From contig JAVBLG010000085.1 in NCBI GenBank assembly GCA_031553655.1, forward strand, positions 1 through 42,167: DNA of 42,167 nucleotides, read 5' to 3'. Position 1 is the first letter of the stretch. Every line of letters begins with the position of its first letter. Origin of the DNA: JAVBLG01 sp031553655. GTDB taxonomy: Bacteria > Desulfobacterota > Desulfovibrionia > Desulfovibrionales > Desulfovibrionaceae. Below are positions 23,166-30,971 of the stretch, one piece after another. Both the position numbers and the translations under genes were made by a program. The notes beneath the pieces are model-generated. The model made no database searches and was not told where the DNA came from. It saw nothing but the letters and a program-made list of their open reading frames with translations.

Positions 23166-24821
23166 ATGAAAAAAAACAATTTTTATCCGGCATTGGTTTC
23201 AGCCGCGTTGGTTTCGCTGTTCCCCCTGGCGGCCGAGGCTGCGGACACGCCCACAACTCCGACCAAACGCGAAGGATTTTCCGGCTATGATCATCCAAAT
23301 CAGTATTTGGGCAAAAAGTCGGTAAAACTGGCCGACAACCTGATGCCGGTAATGGTACACCCCGAACAGGATAAGGAAACGCGCGCCAAGCTGGCCGCAC
23401 TGGAGAAAAAAACGGGGAAAAAACCGAATATTCTTATTTTTTTGCTGGACGACGTGGGCTGGATGGACGTGGGCTTCAACGGCGGCGGCATCGCTGTGGG
23501 CAACCCCACGCCGGATATCGACGCTGTGGCGGCCAAAGGGCTTATTCTAACCTCGGCCTATTCACAGCCAAGCTCATCGCCCACACGGGCCACGATCATG
23601 ACCGGGCAATATCCGGTGCATCACGGCATTTTGCAGCCGCCCATGTACGGTCAGCCTGGTGGTCTGGCAGGTCTTACCACAGTGGCGCAGCTCATGAGTA
23701 ATCAGGGCTATGTAACCCAGGCCATAGGCAAGTGGCATATGGGTGAAAATGAAGGTTCGCAACCGCAAAACGTGGGTTTCGATGATTTTCGAGGTTTCAA
23801 TTCAGTTTCGGACATGTACACCGAATGGCGCGACCCGACCTTCAACCCTGAAGTGGCCTTAAGCCCCGACCGCACCGAATATATTAAAAACCTGCCCTTC
23901 AGCAAGGGCGACGTGCATGCCGTGCGAGGCGGCAAACAGGAAATCATCGCCGACATTACACCGAAATACATGGAAAATCTCGATCAGCGCTGGATGAAAT
24001 ATGGCGTGGAATTCATAAAAAAAATGGCCAAAAACGACAAGCCGTTCTTCCTTTATTACGGCACGCGCGGCTGCCATTTCGATAATTATCCCAATGAATA
24101 TTACAAAGGCCGCTCCTTGGCCCGCACTGTCTACAGCGACACCATGGTGGAAATGAACGATATTTTCATCAATCTGTACAAGGCGCTGGAAGAAAGCGGA
24201 CAGTTGGAAAACACGCTGATTATCTTCACTTCCGACAATGGGCCGGAAGCGGAAATTCCCCCGCACGGGCGCACCGCGTTTCGGGGGGCGAAGGGTTCCA
24301 CCTGGGAAGGTGGGGTGCGGGTGCCCACTTTTGCTTACTGGAAGGGCATGATCACACCCGGGAAGTCCGAGGGCCTCTTTGATCTGTCCGACATTTTCAA
24401 CACCAGCCTGTCCCTGGCGGGCAAGCCCGGAGCGGAGCTTGCCAAGCTGGTGCCCGCCACCACCTTTATCGACGGCGTGGATCAGGCCTCTTTCTTGCTG
24501 GCGGATAATGGGCAATCCAACCGCAGGGCCATACATTATTTCTGGAACGGCAAGCCGGCCGCCGTGCGCATTGACGAATTCAAGTACCACACTCTGATGC
24601 AGCTGCCCTATGCCGTCACCCAGCGCGGTCATCAGGGCGGCTTTACCGGAGCGATAGTTCCTGGAGCCGGAGGGATGATATTCAACCTTTACACCAACCC
24701 GCAGGAAGATGCCTCCGTGGGCGTCCGCCACATTCCAATGGGCGTTCCCCTGATGGATGAAATGGAAGCCTACCAGGTCATTTTAAAGAAGTATCCGGGG
24801 AAGGTACAAATAGGGTTTTAA
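23166..24821 (+). CDS. Exported Ser-type sulfatase
   Basis: A 551-residue sulfatase with a Sec signal peptide (MKKNNFYPALVSAALVSLF, cleavage near AEA-AD). The active-site motif is SSPTRATIMTGQ with Ser137 in place of Cys, so it is of the Ser-type known from Klebsiella AtsA and needs an anaerobic maturase. Metal ligands and other motifs are LLDDVGWMDVG, IGKWHMGE, FTSDNGPEAE and KGSTWEGGVRVP. It should act in the periplasm on external sulfate esters. The second ATG (23166) is preferred over 23145 because AGAGG is 7 nt upstream and the signal peptide then starts normally. It is divergent from gntR and convergent with the second maturase gene. A GC-rich hairpin follows 28 bp after the stop. Confidence 0.92.
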   Translation: MKKNNFYPALVSAALVSLFPLAAEAADTPTTPTKREGFSGYDHPNQYLGKKSVKLADNLMPVMVHPEQDKETRAKLAALEKKTGKKPNILIFLLDDVGWMDVGFNGGGIAVGNPTPDIDAVAAKGLILTSAYSQPSSSPTRATIMTGQYPVHHGILQPPMYGQPGGLAGLTTVAQLMSNQGYVTQAIGKWHMGENEGSQPQNVGFDDFRGFNSVSDMYTEWRDPTFNPEVALSPDRTEYIKNLPFSKGDVHAVRGGKQEIIADITPKYMENLDQRWMKYGVEFIKKMAKNDKPFFLYYGTRGCHFDNYPNEYYKGRSLARTVYSDTMVEMNDIFINLYKALEESGQLENTLIIFTSDNGPEAEIPPHGRTAFRGAKGSTWEGGVRVPTFAYWKGMITPGKSEGLFDLSDIFNTSLSLAGKPGAELAKLVPATTFIDGVDQASFLLADNGQSNRRAIHYFWNGKPAAVRIDEFKYHTLMQLPYAVTQRGHQGGFTGAIVPGAGGMIFNLYTNPQEDASVGVRHIPMGVPLMDEMEAYQVILKKYPGKVQIGF

Positions 24822-24848
24822 TAATTGGGGGATTTTAACGAAAACACA

Positions 24849-24882
24849 ATTGGGGCGGAACCTTTGACGGCGCCGCCCCAAT
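24849..24882 (+). terminator. Terminator-like hairpin after the exported sulfatase
   Basis: ATTGGGGCGG (24849-24858) pairs perfectly with CCGCCCCAAT (24873-24882) around a 14-nt loop. No T-run follows, only a C-rich stretch, so termination may be weak or factor-assisted. Confidence 0.5.
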
Positions 24883-24943
24883 CCCCCCTCGGGCCGGGCC
24901 GGCCCGCTCCATCTCCCGCAAATTGACGCATTACGGGCGGTCC

Positions 24944-25155
24944 TATAGCATTTTGCTTTTGAAATTATCTATTACCTGAAACTGTTTTTTTTAAATTAAG
25001 GCTGATTATCCTGCGCCGCCTTTCACCGGCGGCTCGGAACAGCATGTTATTACGGCGGCTTCGCCGCCTAAGTTACGGACACTTTGTGTCCGGACGGCCC
25101 TGACAACGCACGGGCCGTCAGAGCATTTCGCTCATTTCATTCGCAAAATGCTCTA
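24944..25155 (-). mobile_element. MITE-like 212-bp repeat, copy A
   Basis: Read on the minus strand it runs from TAGAGCATTTTGC to GCAAAATGCTATA. These 13-bp ends are inverted repeats with one mismatch, and both finish in TA. Inside are consecutive hairpins: AGAGCATTT/AAATGCTCT, GACGGCCC/GGGCCGTC, GGACAC-AAA-GTGTCC, GGCGGC-GAA-GCCGCC and GCCGCC/GGCGGC. It is nearly identical (about 11 differences in 212 by eye) to the copy at 33994-34205 in the other orientation. The first TAG is the stop codon of the maturase gene. No protein is encoded. TA-ended short elements suggest mobilisation by an IS630/Tc1-type transposase, which is an inference. Confidence 0.75.
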
Positions 25156-26343
25156 ACTATGCTTAAAAATCAATGTAGCCCCCATAATGTCCGATGCGGG
25201 GCGACCGGCATGGATTAGTTCGGCCATGGCCTTAATATGGGGCACAATATGCCCGAAAAAGTGATAATACCCCTTGCATAAATAGCTCTGGCCGGGTTCG
25301 CCATCGTCCGTCTCGGCAAAGCGGTGCTTGGGACACCCTCCCCAGCAGCCCTTGAGCATTTTGCAGTCGCGGCACTGTTCGGTAAGAGTTGAAAACTTTC
25401 TCTTGCCAAAATCTTCCTGGGCTGGATCATCCAAAATATCCGCGAAAGATCTGTTGAAAATATTGCCTCGCATATACTCGGGATAGACAAAGTGATCGCA
25501 GGAATACACGTCGCCATTGTGTTCAACAATCACCGAACGACCGCAAGTGGGCTGATGATGACATACCGTGCCCGGAAGCTCCATAAAATTGGCAAGCGCC
25601 CATTCAAAATTCATTACGAAGGTCGCGCCAACGTCACGCCGAATCCATCTATCGAAAACAGCGGTCAAAAAATTCCCGTAGTCTTCAGGCCGCACTGACC
25701 ATTCCGTCACCGTGTCCGTCCTTCCGGCCGGGCGTTCCACCACAGGCAAAAATTGTATGTAACGAGCCCCGGAGTCCCGCAGAGATTCATACACCCATAG
25801 CGGCTCTTCGGAACTTTTGCGGTTGACACAGGCCAGCACGTTGAAACGTACTCCGTAATGACGCAGCATGCGCAGCGCGCGCAAGGCCCGGTCATGGCTG
25901 GGGCCTCCGGCAGCCGTGCGCCGGTAGGCATTGTGAATATAGTCCGGTCCGTCCAGAGACAACCCCACCAGAAAGTCGTTCTCCAAGAAAAATAGGCACC
26001 AATTCTCGTCTATGAGCATGCCGTTGGTTTGAAAACTGTTGCTGATTTTACGCCCTTGGCCGTAACTGGTCTGAAGATCCACGGCCTTGCGGTAAAAATC
26101 CAATCCCAGCAATGTTGGCTCGCCACCCTGCCAGGTAAAGGCCACTTCATCTTCTTCCCTGGTGGCGTCTATATATCCGCGCACATAGGCCTCAAGTGTC
26201 ACGTCGTTCATGCGGCGCAATCTCTTGCCGGGATAAAGGAGTGCTTTTTTCAGATAGAAACAATAGGTGCAATGCAAATTGCAGTCCGCCCCGGCCGGTT
26301 TGGCCATGGCATGAAAGGCTCTTGTGGGAGTTTGATAGATCAT
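25153..26343 (-). CDS. Anaerobic sulfatase maturase (radical SAM), second copy
   Basis: A 396-residue radical SAM/SPASM enzyme for formylglycine formation. CNLHCTYC at 21-28 binds the SAM cluster, VAFTWQGGEPTLLGLDFY follows, and the C-terminal cysteines (CHHQPTCGRS, CRDCKMLKGCWGGCP) fit two auxiliary clusters. GDVYSCDHFVYPEYMRGNIF holds the conserved Asp. ATG 26343 is preferred because GGAG lies 7 nt upstream; the longer frame to 26481 has no family similarity. It is the last gene of the ytcA-mdtNOP unit, 22 bp after mdtP, and is convergent with the Ser-type sulfatase, its likely client. The stop TAG coincides with the first bases of the 212-bp repeat. Confidence 0.92.
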   Translation of the reverse strand: MIYQTPTRAFHAMAKPAGADCNLHCTYCFYLKKALLYPGKRLRRMNDVTLEAYVRGYIDATREEDEVAFTWQGGEPTLLGLDFYRKAVDLQTSYGQGRKISNSFQTNGMLIDENWCLFFLENDFLVGLSLDGPDYIHNAYRRTAAGGPSHDRALRALRMLRHYGVRFNVLACVNRKSSEEPLWVYESLRDSGARYIQFLPVVERPAGRTDTVTEWSVRPEDYGNFLTAVFDRWIRRDVGATFVMNFEWALANFMELPGTVCHHQPTCGRSVIVEHNGDVYSCDHFVYPEYMRGNIFNRSFADILDDPAQEDFGKRKFSTLTEQCRDCKMLKGCWGGCPKHRFAETDDGEPGQSYLCKGYYHFFGHIVPHIKAMAELIHAGRPASDIMGATLIFKHS

Positions 26344-26365
26344 GGGAGTTCTCCGTTGTCGTGTT

Positions 26366-27895
26366 CTATGCGTCCGGGCCGCGTGGTTCCGATGCCAACT
26401 TGTCCGACTCACCACCGGCTGGTTTTCCCGGCCGAGCCTTTTCTGGAACCTGATTCCAATATCCACCGCCAAGAACTTCAATAAGAGCTATTTCGGCCAG
26501 CAGATGCAGGCGGCGCAATTCCAGAGCCTTGCCCCTCTCCAGCAGCAGGGGCAGGCGCGCTTCCATGGCCGTCACATTGTCGGCCAGGCCACGGCCACGG
26601 TAGGCCGTGGCGCTTTCAAGCAGAAAAGCGGCGCTTTTGAGGCGCTCTTCCTGTATGGACATTTGCGCTTCAATCTTTTGCATGCGTATTCCGGCCTGAG
26701 CCACATCCTTCACCGCATTCAGCACAGCTTCATTATATACGGCAATGGCCATATCGCTGGCGGCGCGCACTTCCTTGAGGTTGGCATTGAGCCGCCCGCT
26801 ATCGAAAATGGGCAAGCTGACCGAGGGTACAAACATGAATTGCTGCGATCCGATGCGGAAAAGATTTTTGATATCCAAAGTGTCGGAGCCATAAAAGGCC
26901 AACAGGTTGAAGCTGGGGTAAAAGGCCGCCCGCACGGCGTCCACCGCGCTTAAGGATGATTGCGCATACCAGCGCGCCGCCTGTAGATCGGGTCTGCGGG
27001 CCAGCAGCTCATAGCCCAGATGTTGCGGCATGCGCCCTTGCCCCACAGGCAACTCAACTTTTTTCAAGGGCGGCAATTCTGTCAATCCGGCAATATTGCG
27101 CAGGGCCTCATGCAGAGCGCGCAAATCGTTTTCTGTATTACTTATTTGCTCGTCCAGACCCAGTTTACGCAGCCGGGCCTCTTCCCAGGCGCTACGCGGC
27201 TCAAGTCCGCGATCAAGGCGCGCCTTACGCGCCGCCATCCTCTCAATCTCCACCGCGCGGCTCTGCTCCAGAATATCCAACAACACGTAGAGAGCCTGAA
27301 TGTCGAAATAAAGCCTGGATACCCCGCAGGCCAGCGCGAGTTCGGCCTGGGCCTCTTCAGCCAGCTTGGCGTTGGATGCACCAATGGCCGCCTGAATCTG
27401 CGACCATTCCTTGCCCCAAATATCCAGATTCCACGAGCCGGTAAGGCCCGCAGTGGCAGTGGTGTACCACGGCCCGTCAATATTCAGCCGAGGAAGGTCT
27501 TCCGCGAATACGCCCAGAAATCCGGCATCGGAAACATGCATGCGGTTGATCATGCCGACGGCTCCCACAAAAGGCCCGGCCCCGGAACGCACCACATCAA
27601 CCTTGGCCTGGGCCACTTTGGCGCGTGAACGGGCCACATCCAGGCCGGGAGAGCCCAGCAGGGCCTTTTCCACAAGAGCGGTCAACTGCGGATCATTGAA
27701 GCGCCGCCACCAACGGGACTCGGGCCAGCCGTCGCGGGCCAGCCTGATTTCTTCAGCCAATTTTATGGATTCGGGAGGAATCATGGCCTTTGGCTCGGTA
27801 TCTCGGCGCAACCAGGCGCAACCGGAAAGCGCTCCCAGCATGTACAGGCAAATACAACAGGCAACAGCGGCAGGCAGAGTCATCGGGCGGTTCAT
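26366..27895 (-). CDS. mdtP: MdtP-like outer-membrane efflux lipoprotein
   Basis: A 509-residue outer-membrane factor of the NodT/TolC type. The signal ends in LSGC (lipobox), followed by the usual opening ESIKLAEEIRLARDGWPESRWWRRFNDPQLTALVEKAL. Two repeats of long amphipathic helices follow, consistent with a trimeric tunnel; LGYELLARRPDLQAARWYAQSSLSAVDAVRAAFYPSF is the family hallmark. The start ATG (27895) overlaps the mdtO stop as ATGA, so translation is coupled. With MdtN and MdtO it would form an envelope-spanning exporter. The assignment to MdtP rests mainly on the operon order ytcA-mdtN-mdtO-mdtP as in E. coli. Confidence 0.85.
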   Translation of the reverse strand: MNRPMTLPAAVACCICLYMLGALSGCAWLRRDTEPKAMIPPESIKLAEEIRLARDGWPESRWWRRFNDPQLTALVEKALLGSPGLDVARSRAKVAQAKVDVVRSGAGPFVGAVGMINRMHVSDAGFLGVFAEDLPRLNIDGPWYTTATAGLTGSWNLDIWGKEWSQIQAAIGASNAKLAEEAQAELALACGVSRLYFDIQALYVLLDILEQSRAVEIERMAARKARLDRGLEPRSAWEEARLRKLGLDEQISNTENDLRALHEALRNIAGLTELPPLKKVELPVGQGRMPQHLGYELLARRPDLQAARWYAQSSLSAVDAVRAAFYPSFNLLAFYGSDTLDIKNLFRIGSQQFMFVPSVSLPIFDSGRLNANLKEVRAASDMAIAVYNEAVLNAVKDVAQAGIRMQKIEAQMSIQEERLKSAAFLLESATAYRGRGLADNVTAMEARLPLLLERGKALELRRLHLLAEIALIEVLGGGYWNQVPEKARPGKPAGGESDKLASEPRGPDA

Positions 27896-29448
27896 GGCGA
27901 AACCTCTTCTTTTTCCGGCCATATCTGCGTATGTATCATTGTGGAAACCACCACTCCGACCATAATGCCGATGAACCGATCCCGTATTTCCGTAAGGTCA
28001 ACGGTGGGTCCGCTCTCGGCCATCAAGGCCAGAGCATATGCAAAGGCGATCTGCACTCCGGCATAATTGGAACGCGGAGATCCCACGGCCACCCAGGCGG
28101 CGGGTAGAAGAACCACCAGACAAAGCAGGATGTACCAGGTTACATCCTGCATGTGCGGAATCAGAAAAATTGAGGCCAGCAAAGCCAATAGACTGCCGAC
28201 GAGGCAACCGGAAACGCGCAGCAGACTTTTGCGCAGCGTGGCCCCCAATCCGGGTTGAGCCACGACTATGCAGGTAAGCATGCAGGTATGTATGCCTTCC
28301 CATTGTGTGGACTTGTAAAACAGCAAACATGCAAGCGTTGCCATAACGGTTTTAAGGGCAAAGCGCACATAAACGGGATTGGTGAAAGCATCGGAGACCA
28401 GAAACGGTATTTTTCCACCTTCAAAAGGCGGATACTCCTTATCAGCCATAGCTGAAAGTTCTTCCAGGCCGTCGCGCATGGCGCTCAACGCCGCTTGCGA
28501 GGGCCCTGATGGAATATCGGGCAGCGCAAGGCCGCCGGAGCGCAAGCGAAAAGGAATGTTTCTCTCCTGTGCGGCGGCAAATTCCAGGCAGGCCCGGCTG
28601 AGGCCGCGCAAAGCTCCTGTTCTTTTTTGTAGGTCAGCATCACCGTATTTTTCTCTCGCCTGGCCGGGCGCGCCGGGTTCAATGCGGGAAAGTTCCGCAG
28701 CCGCGCCATATAGGCGTTCCATCGCGTCTATCAGAGCCAGATAGCGGTTTTTGTCGCGCTTTATTTCCTTGCTCTCCATGCAGGCCTGTTCCAACAGGCC
28801 ACGCATCCGGACAATGCCGCGCTGAACCGCTTCCGAGGGAATAGACCGCGAAATTTCGCCGTCGATAATATCTTGCGGCAACCGGGCAATAGCGCAGGCT
28901 CGCGCGGCTATTTCTTCACGCAATTGCCGCGAAGGGAAAAAAGGCCGTATCAGGACGCACACCAGGCAAGACAATGCGGCGGCGTACAGGCAAACCATGC
29001 TGCTCCACAGATTAAGACGCAGCATCAGTTCCCCGCTGGGCAACTCAGCCATATTGCTTTGCAGAAAAATAATGCAAATCGACCACATGTAGCCGACATT
29101 GCCGATAAGGCCGCCCACCCGAAAATAATACATGCCGAAAAAAACCATCAGACCGGAAATAAGTACGCGTATTAGCGGATAATCTATAGTCAGCCCCAGA
29201 AACAGATTATTGATCACCGCCACCAGCAGCGTGCCGCATATCACCAACGCGCAAGCCACAAAGGAGTACAGAGTGTTCTCCATTATTGTAAAAAAAAGCA
29301 CGATAATCGCCAGTTGCAGAAAAGGAACCTGCAAAAAAAAGGATATGAGCATCACCAGCGGTATGCATACGGCAAAGTGAATTACCGCCTCACTCCTGCC
29401 CGGAAACGGAGCCAACTCCACCCGCAAAAAATCGACCAGGCTTGCCAT
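27892..29448 (-). CDS. mdtO: MdtO-like inner-membrane efflux protein (FUSC/ArAE family)
   Basis: A 518-residue permease of the fusaric acid resistance (FUSC) type. Two blocks of about six hydrophobic helices (about 25-165 and 355-510) flank a cytoplasmic helical domain. VSDAFTNPVYVRFALKTVMATL and WEGIHTCMLTCIVVAQPGLG are close to E. coli MdtO, as is the ending EIRDRFIGIMVGVVVSTMIHTQIWPE. The E. coli protein continues for about 150 more cytoplasmic residues that are absent here, so this one ends right after its last helix. It starts 3 bp after the mdtN stop. It probably moves aromatic or other toxic compounds; the substrate cannot be read from the sequence. Confidence 0.88.
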   Translation of the reverse strand: MASLVDFLRVELAPFPGRSEAVIHFAVCIPLVMLISFFLQVPFLQLAIIVLFFTIMENTLYSFVACALVICGTLLVAVINNLFLGLTIDYPLIRVLISGLMVFFGMYYFRVGGLIGNVGYMWSICIIFLQSNMAELPSGELMLRLNLWSSMVCLYAAALSCLVCVLIRPFFPSRQLREEIAARACAIARLPQDIIDGEISRSIPSEAVQRGIVRMRGLLEQACMESKEIKRDKNRYLALIDAMERLYGAAAELSRIEPGAPGQAREKYGDADLQKRTGALRGLSRACLEFAAAQERNIPFRLRSGGLALPDIPSGPSQAALSAMRDGLEELSAMADKEYPPFEGGKIPFLVSDAFTNPVYVRFALKTVMATLACLLFYKSTQWEGIHTCMLTCIVVAQPGLGATLRKSLLRVSGCLVGSLLALLASIFLIPHMQDVTWYILLCLVVLLPAAWVAVGSPRSNYAGVQIAFAYALALMAESGPTVDLTEIRDRFIGIMVGVVVSTMIHTQIWPEKEEVSP

Positions 29449-29451
29449 GGC

Positions 29452-30480
29452 TCAATCCCCAAGAATGGCAACCGCCGAAGCGCCCATTCTGAACAGCTCG
29501 GGATCGGGATCGTGCACTAGAAATTTCACCGGGAAACGCTGCGCCACTCGCACCCAGTTTATGGAGCGTTTTACTATGGGCAAACCTTCTATGACCAACC
29601 CGCCGTCATCGGGCAGCACGCCAAAGCTCACGGAATCGACCGTAGCCGAAAAATGCCGTGAGCTGTCCGAAAGAAGATATATTTTGGCTGCCCGGCCTTT
29701 GCTGATGGCCTTGAGTTCGGTTTCCCTGAAATTGGCGAAAACATACCACTGTTCGGTGTTAATCAGCGTGAATACCGGATGCCCGGCAGCGGTGAACGCG
29801 CCGGAGCTGGTGCGCAGACTGGTCACAATGCCGTTGCAGGGCGCGCGTACCACGGTATGTTCCAGATTGATTTCGGCCAGAGCTATTTCAGCCAGAACCA
29901 CGTTTCGACGGGCCACAAGGGCTTCCACGCCGCTTATGGCCGCCTCGGCGCCTCTGGCCTGCGATCGGGCCGCGTCGCGCTGGGCCACCGCGGCATTAAG
30001 CGCCGTGCGCGCCTGATCCACCTGTTCGGCCGAAGCATAGCCCTTTTTTTGCAACGGAGCCAAACGCTCATAAGTGGAGCGGGCCTGGCGCATGGCCACT
30101 TCCGCTCTGGACAAAGCTTCTTTGGCCGCGTCGGCATTAAAGGTCTGGGCCGCCACTGCCCTTTCGGTCAGTTTTATTTCCGCGTCCAGCACCACAAGCG
30201 CGGCTTTGGCCTTGGCCAGAACTTCACGATGGGGCTTCTGATCCACAATAAACAGCACATCACCTTTTTTGACAGCCTGATTATCGTTTACCGGCAAATC
30301 GCTTATGTAGCCGCTGACTTCCGGCGCAACCAGAATGGTGTGAGCAAATACATAGGCATCATCGGTCCGTGGCGATGTATCCAGATGATAAACGACGTAA
30401 ACCGTCAAGATCAGGGCCATGGCCAGCAAAACAAGCGGGGCCTTTCGGGAAAGTCGTCTTTTTGCCTCTTGTGTTTCCAT
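29452..30480 (-). CDS. mdtN: MdtN-like periplasmic adaptor (HlyD family)
   Basis: A 342-residue membrane fusion protein with one N-terminal membrane span (about 13-30). A biotinyl-lipoyl-like half follows (VAPEVSGYISDLPVNDNQAVKKGD), then a coiled-coil hairpin (about 85-185), the second lipoyl half (VVRAPCNGIVTSLRTSSGAF) and a beta-barrel. The ending GVLPDDGGLVIEGLP and SINWVRVAQRFPVKFLV is nearly that of E. coli MdtN, and the length agrees (343 residues there). It bridges the MdtO permease and the MdtP channel. It follows ytcA by 50 bp and precedes mdtO by 3 bp. Confidence 0.92.
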   Translation of the reverse strand: METQEAKRRLSRKAPLVLLAMALILTVYVVYHLDTSPRTDDAYVFAHTILVAPEVSGYISDLPVNDNQAVKKGDVLFIVDQKPHREVLAKAKAALVVLDAEIKLTERAVAAQTFNADAAKEALSRAEVAMRQARSTYERLAPLQKKGYASAEQVDQARTALNAAVAQRDAARSQARGAEAAISGVEALVARRNVVLAEIALAEINLEHTVVRAPCNGIVTSLRTSSGAFTAAGHPVFTLINTEQWYVFANFRETELKAISKGRAAKIYLLSDSSRHFSATVDSVSFGVLPDDGGLVIEGLPIVKRSINWVRVAQRFPVKFLVHDPDPELFRMGASAVAILGD

Positions 30481-30530
30481 AAGCGTGCTCGCATCGGGTC
30501 TTATCCGACAGAATTTCAGAGCAATTCAAC

Positions 30531-30791
30531 TCAGTTTCGGAAAAAGATAATCCAAATTACAAGGGAAATGACGATCGCCACAAGCGGCCAAGCCAAAGCG
30601 GGCGGCCCAACGGCATAAGCGCGGTCAAGTTTTATGAGCGCGGCTCGAACAATGATAGTGATCAGGAGTGCTCCGGTGACACATAAAAGCCAGCCCGGAA
30701 AAAAGGCGCCCAGAAAAGGCACGGACGGTGACGAGGAACAACCGCAAACCAGGCAGGCGACGAAGAGGAGGACAAAAAGTAGCTTTCTCAT
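30531..30791 (-). CDS. ytcA: YtcA-like small membrane lipoprotein
   Basis: An 86-residue protein with a lipoprotein signal (LVCGC lipobox, Cys18) and two hydrophobic helices (about 31-52 and 66-84) separated by KLDRAYAVGPPALAW. This matches YtcA, the small protein encoded just before mdtN in E. coli and related operons. Its role in the exporter is not known; in similar systems a small two-helix protein accompanies the permease. It heads the operon and lies 180 bp downstream of dnaK on the same strand, separated from it by a strong terminator. The promoter region of the operon is within 30792-30866. Confidence 0.78.
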   Translation of the reverse strand: MRKLLFVLLFVACLVCGCSSSPSVPFLGAFFPGWLLCVTGALLITIIVRAALIKLDRAYAVGPPALAWPLVAIVISLVIWIIFFRN

Positions 30792-30866
30792 AAACTATAT
30801 ATGGATATCTCTAATATGGGAAAGCAATGAGATTTCCGCGTCTTGAAAATAAAATCATATAAAAAA

Positions 30867-30904
30867 AGCCCCCTTCCTTCCGCCATGCGGAAAAAAGGGG
30901 GGCT
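30867..30904 (-). terminator. Rho-independent terminator of dnaK
   Basis: On the minus strand AGCCCCCC pairs with GGGGGCT, with an inner CCGC/GCGG stem, followed by a run of seven T (30867-30861 on the plus strand are A). It sits 68 bp after the dnaK stop. A second hairpin, CGCCGC/GGCGGCG, lies at 30909-30926. Confidence 0.85.
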
Positions 30905-30971
30905 GTTTCGCCGCTTTGAGGCGGCGCAAAAGGCTTTATAACTTTACTTCAACTTTGTTTCAGCTCTGCTT

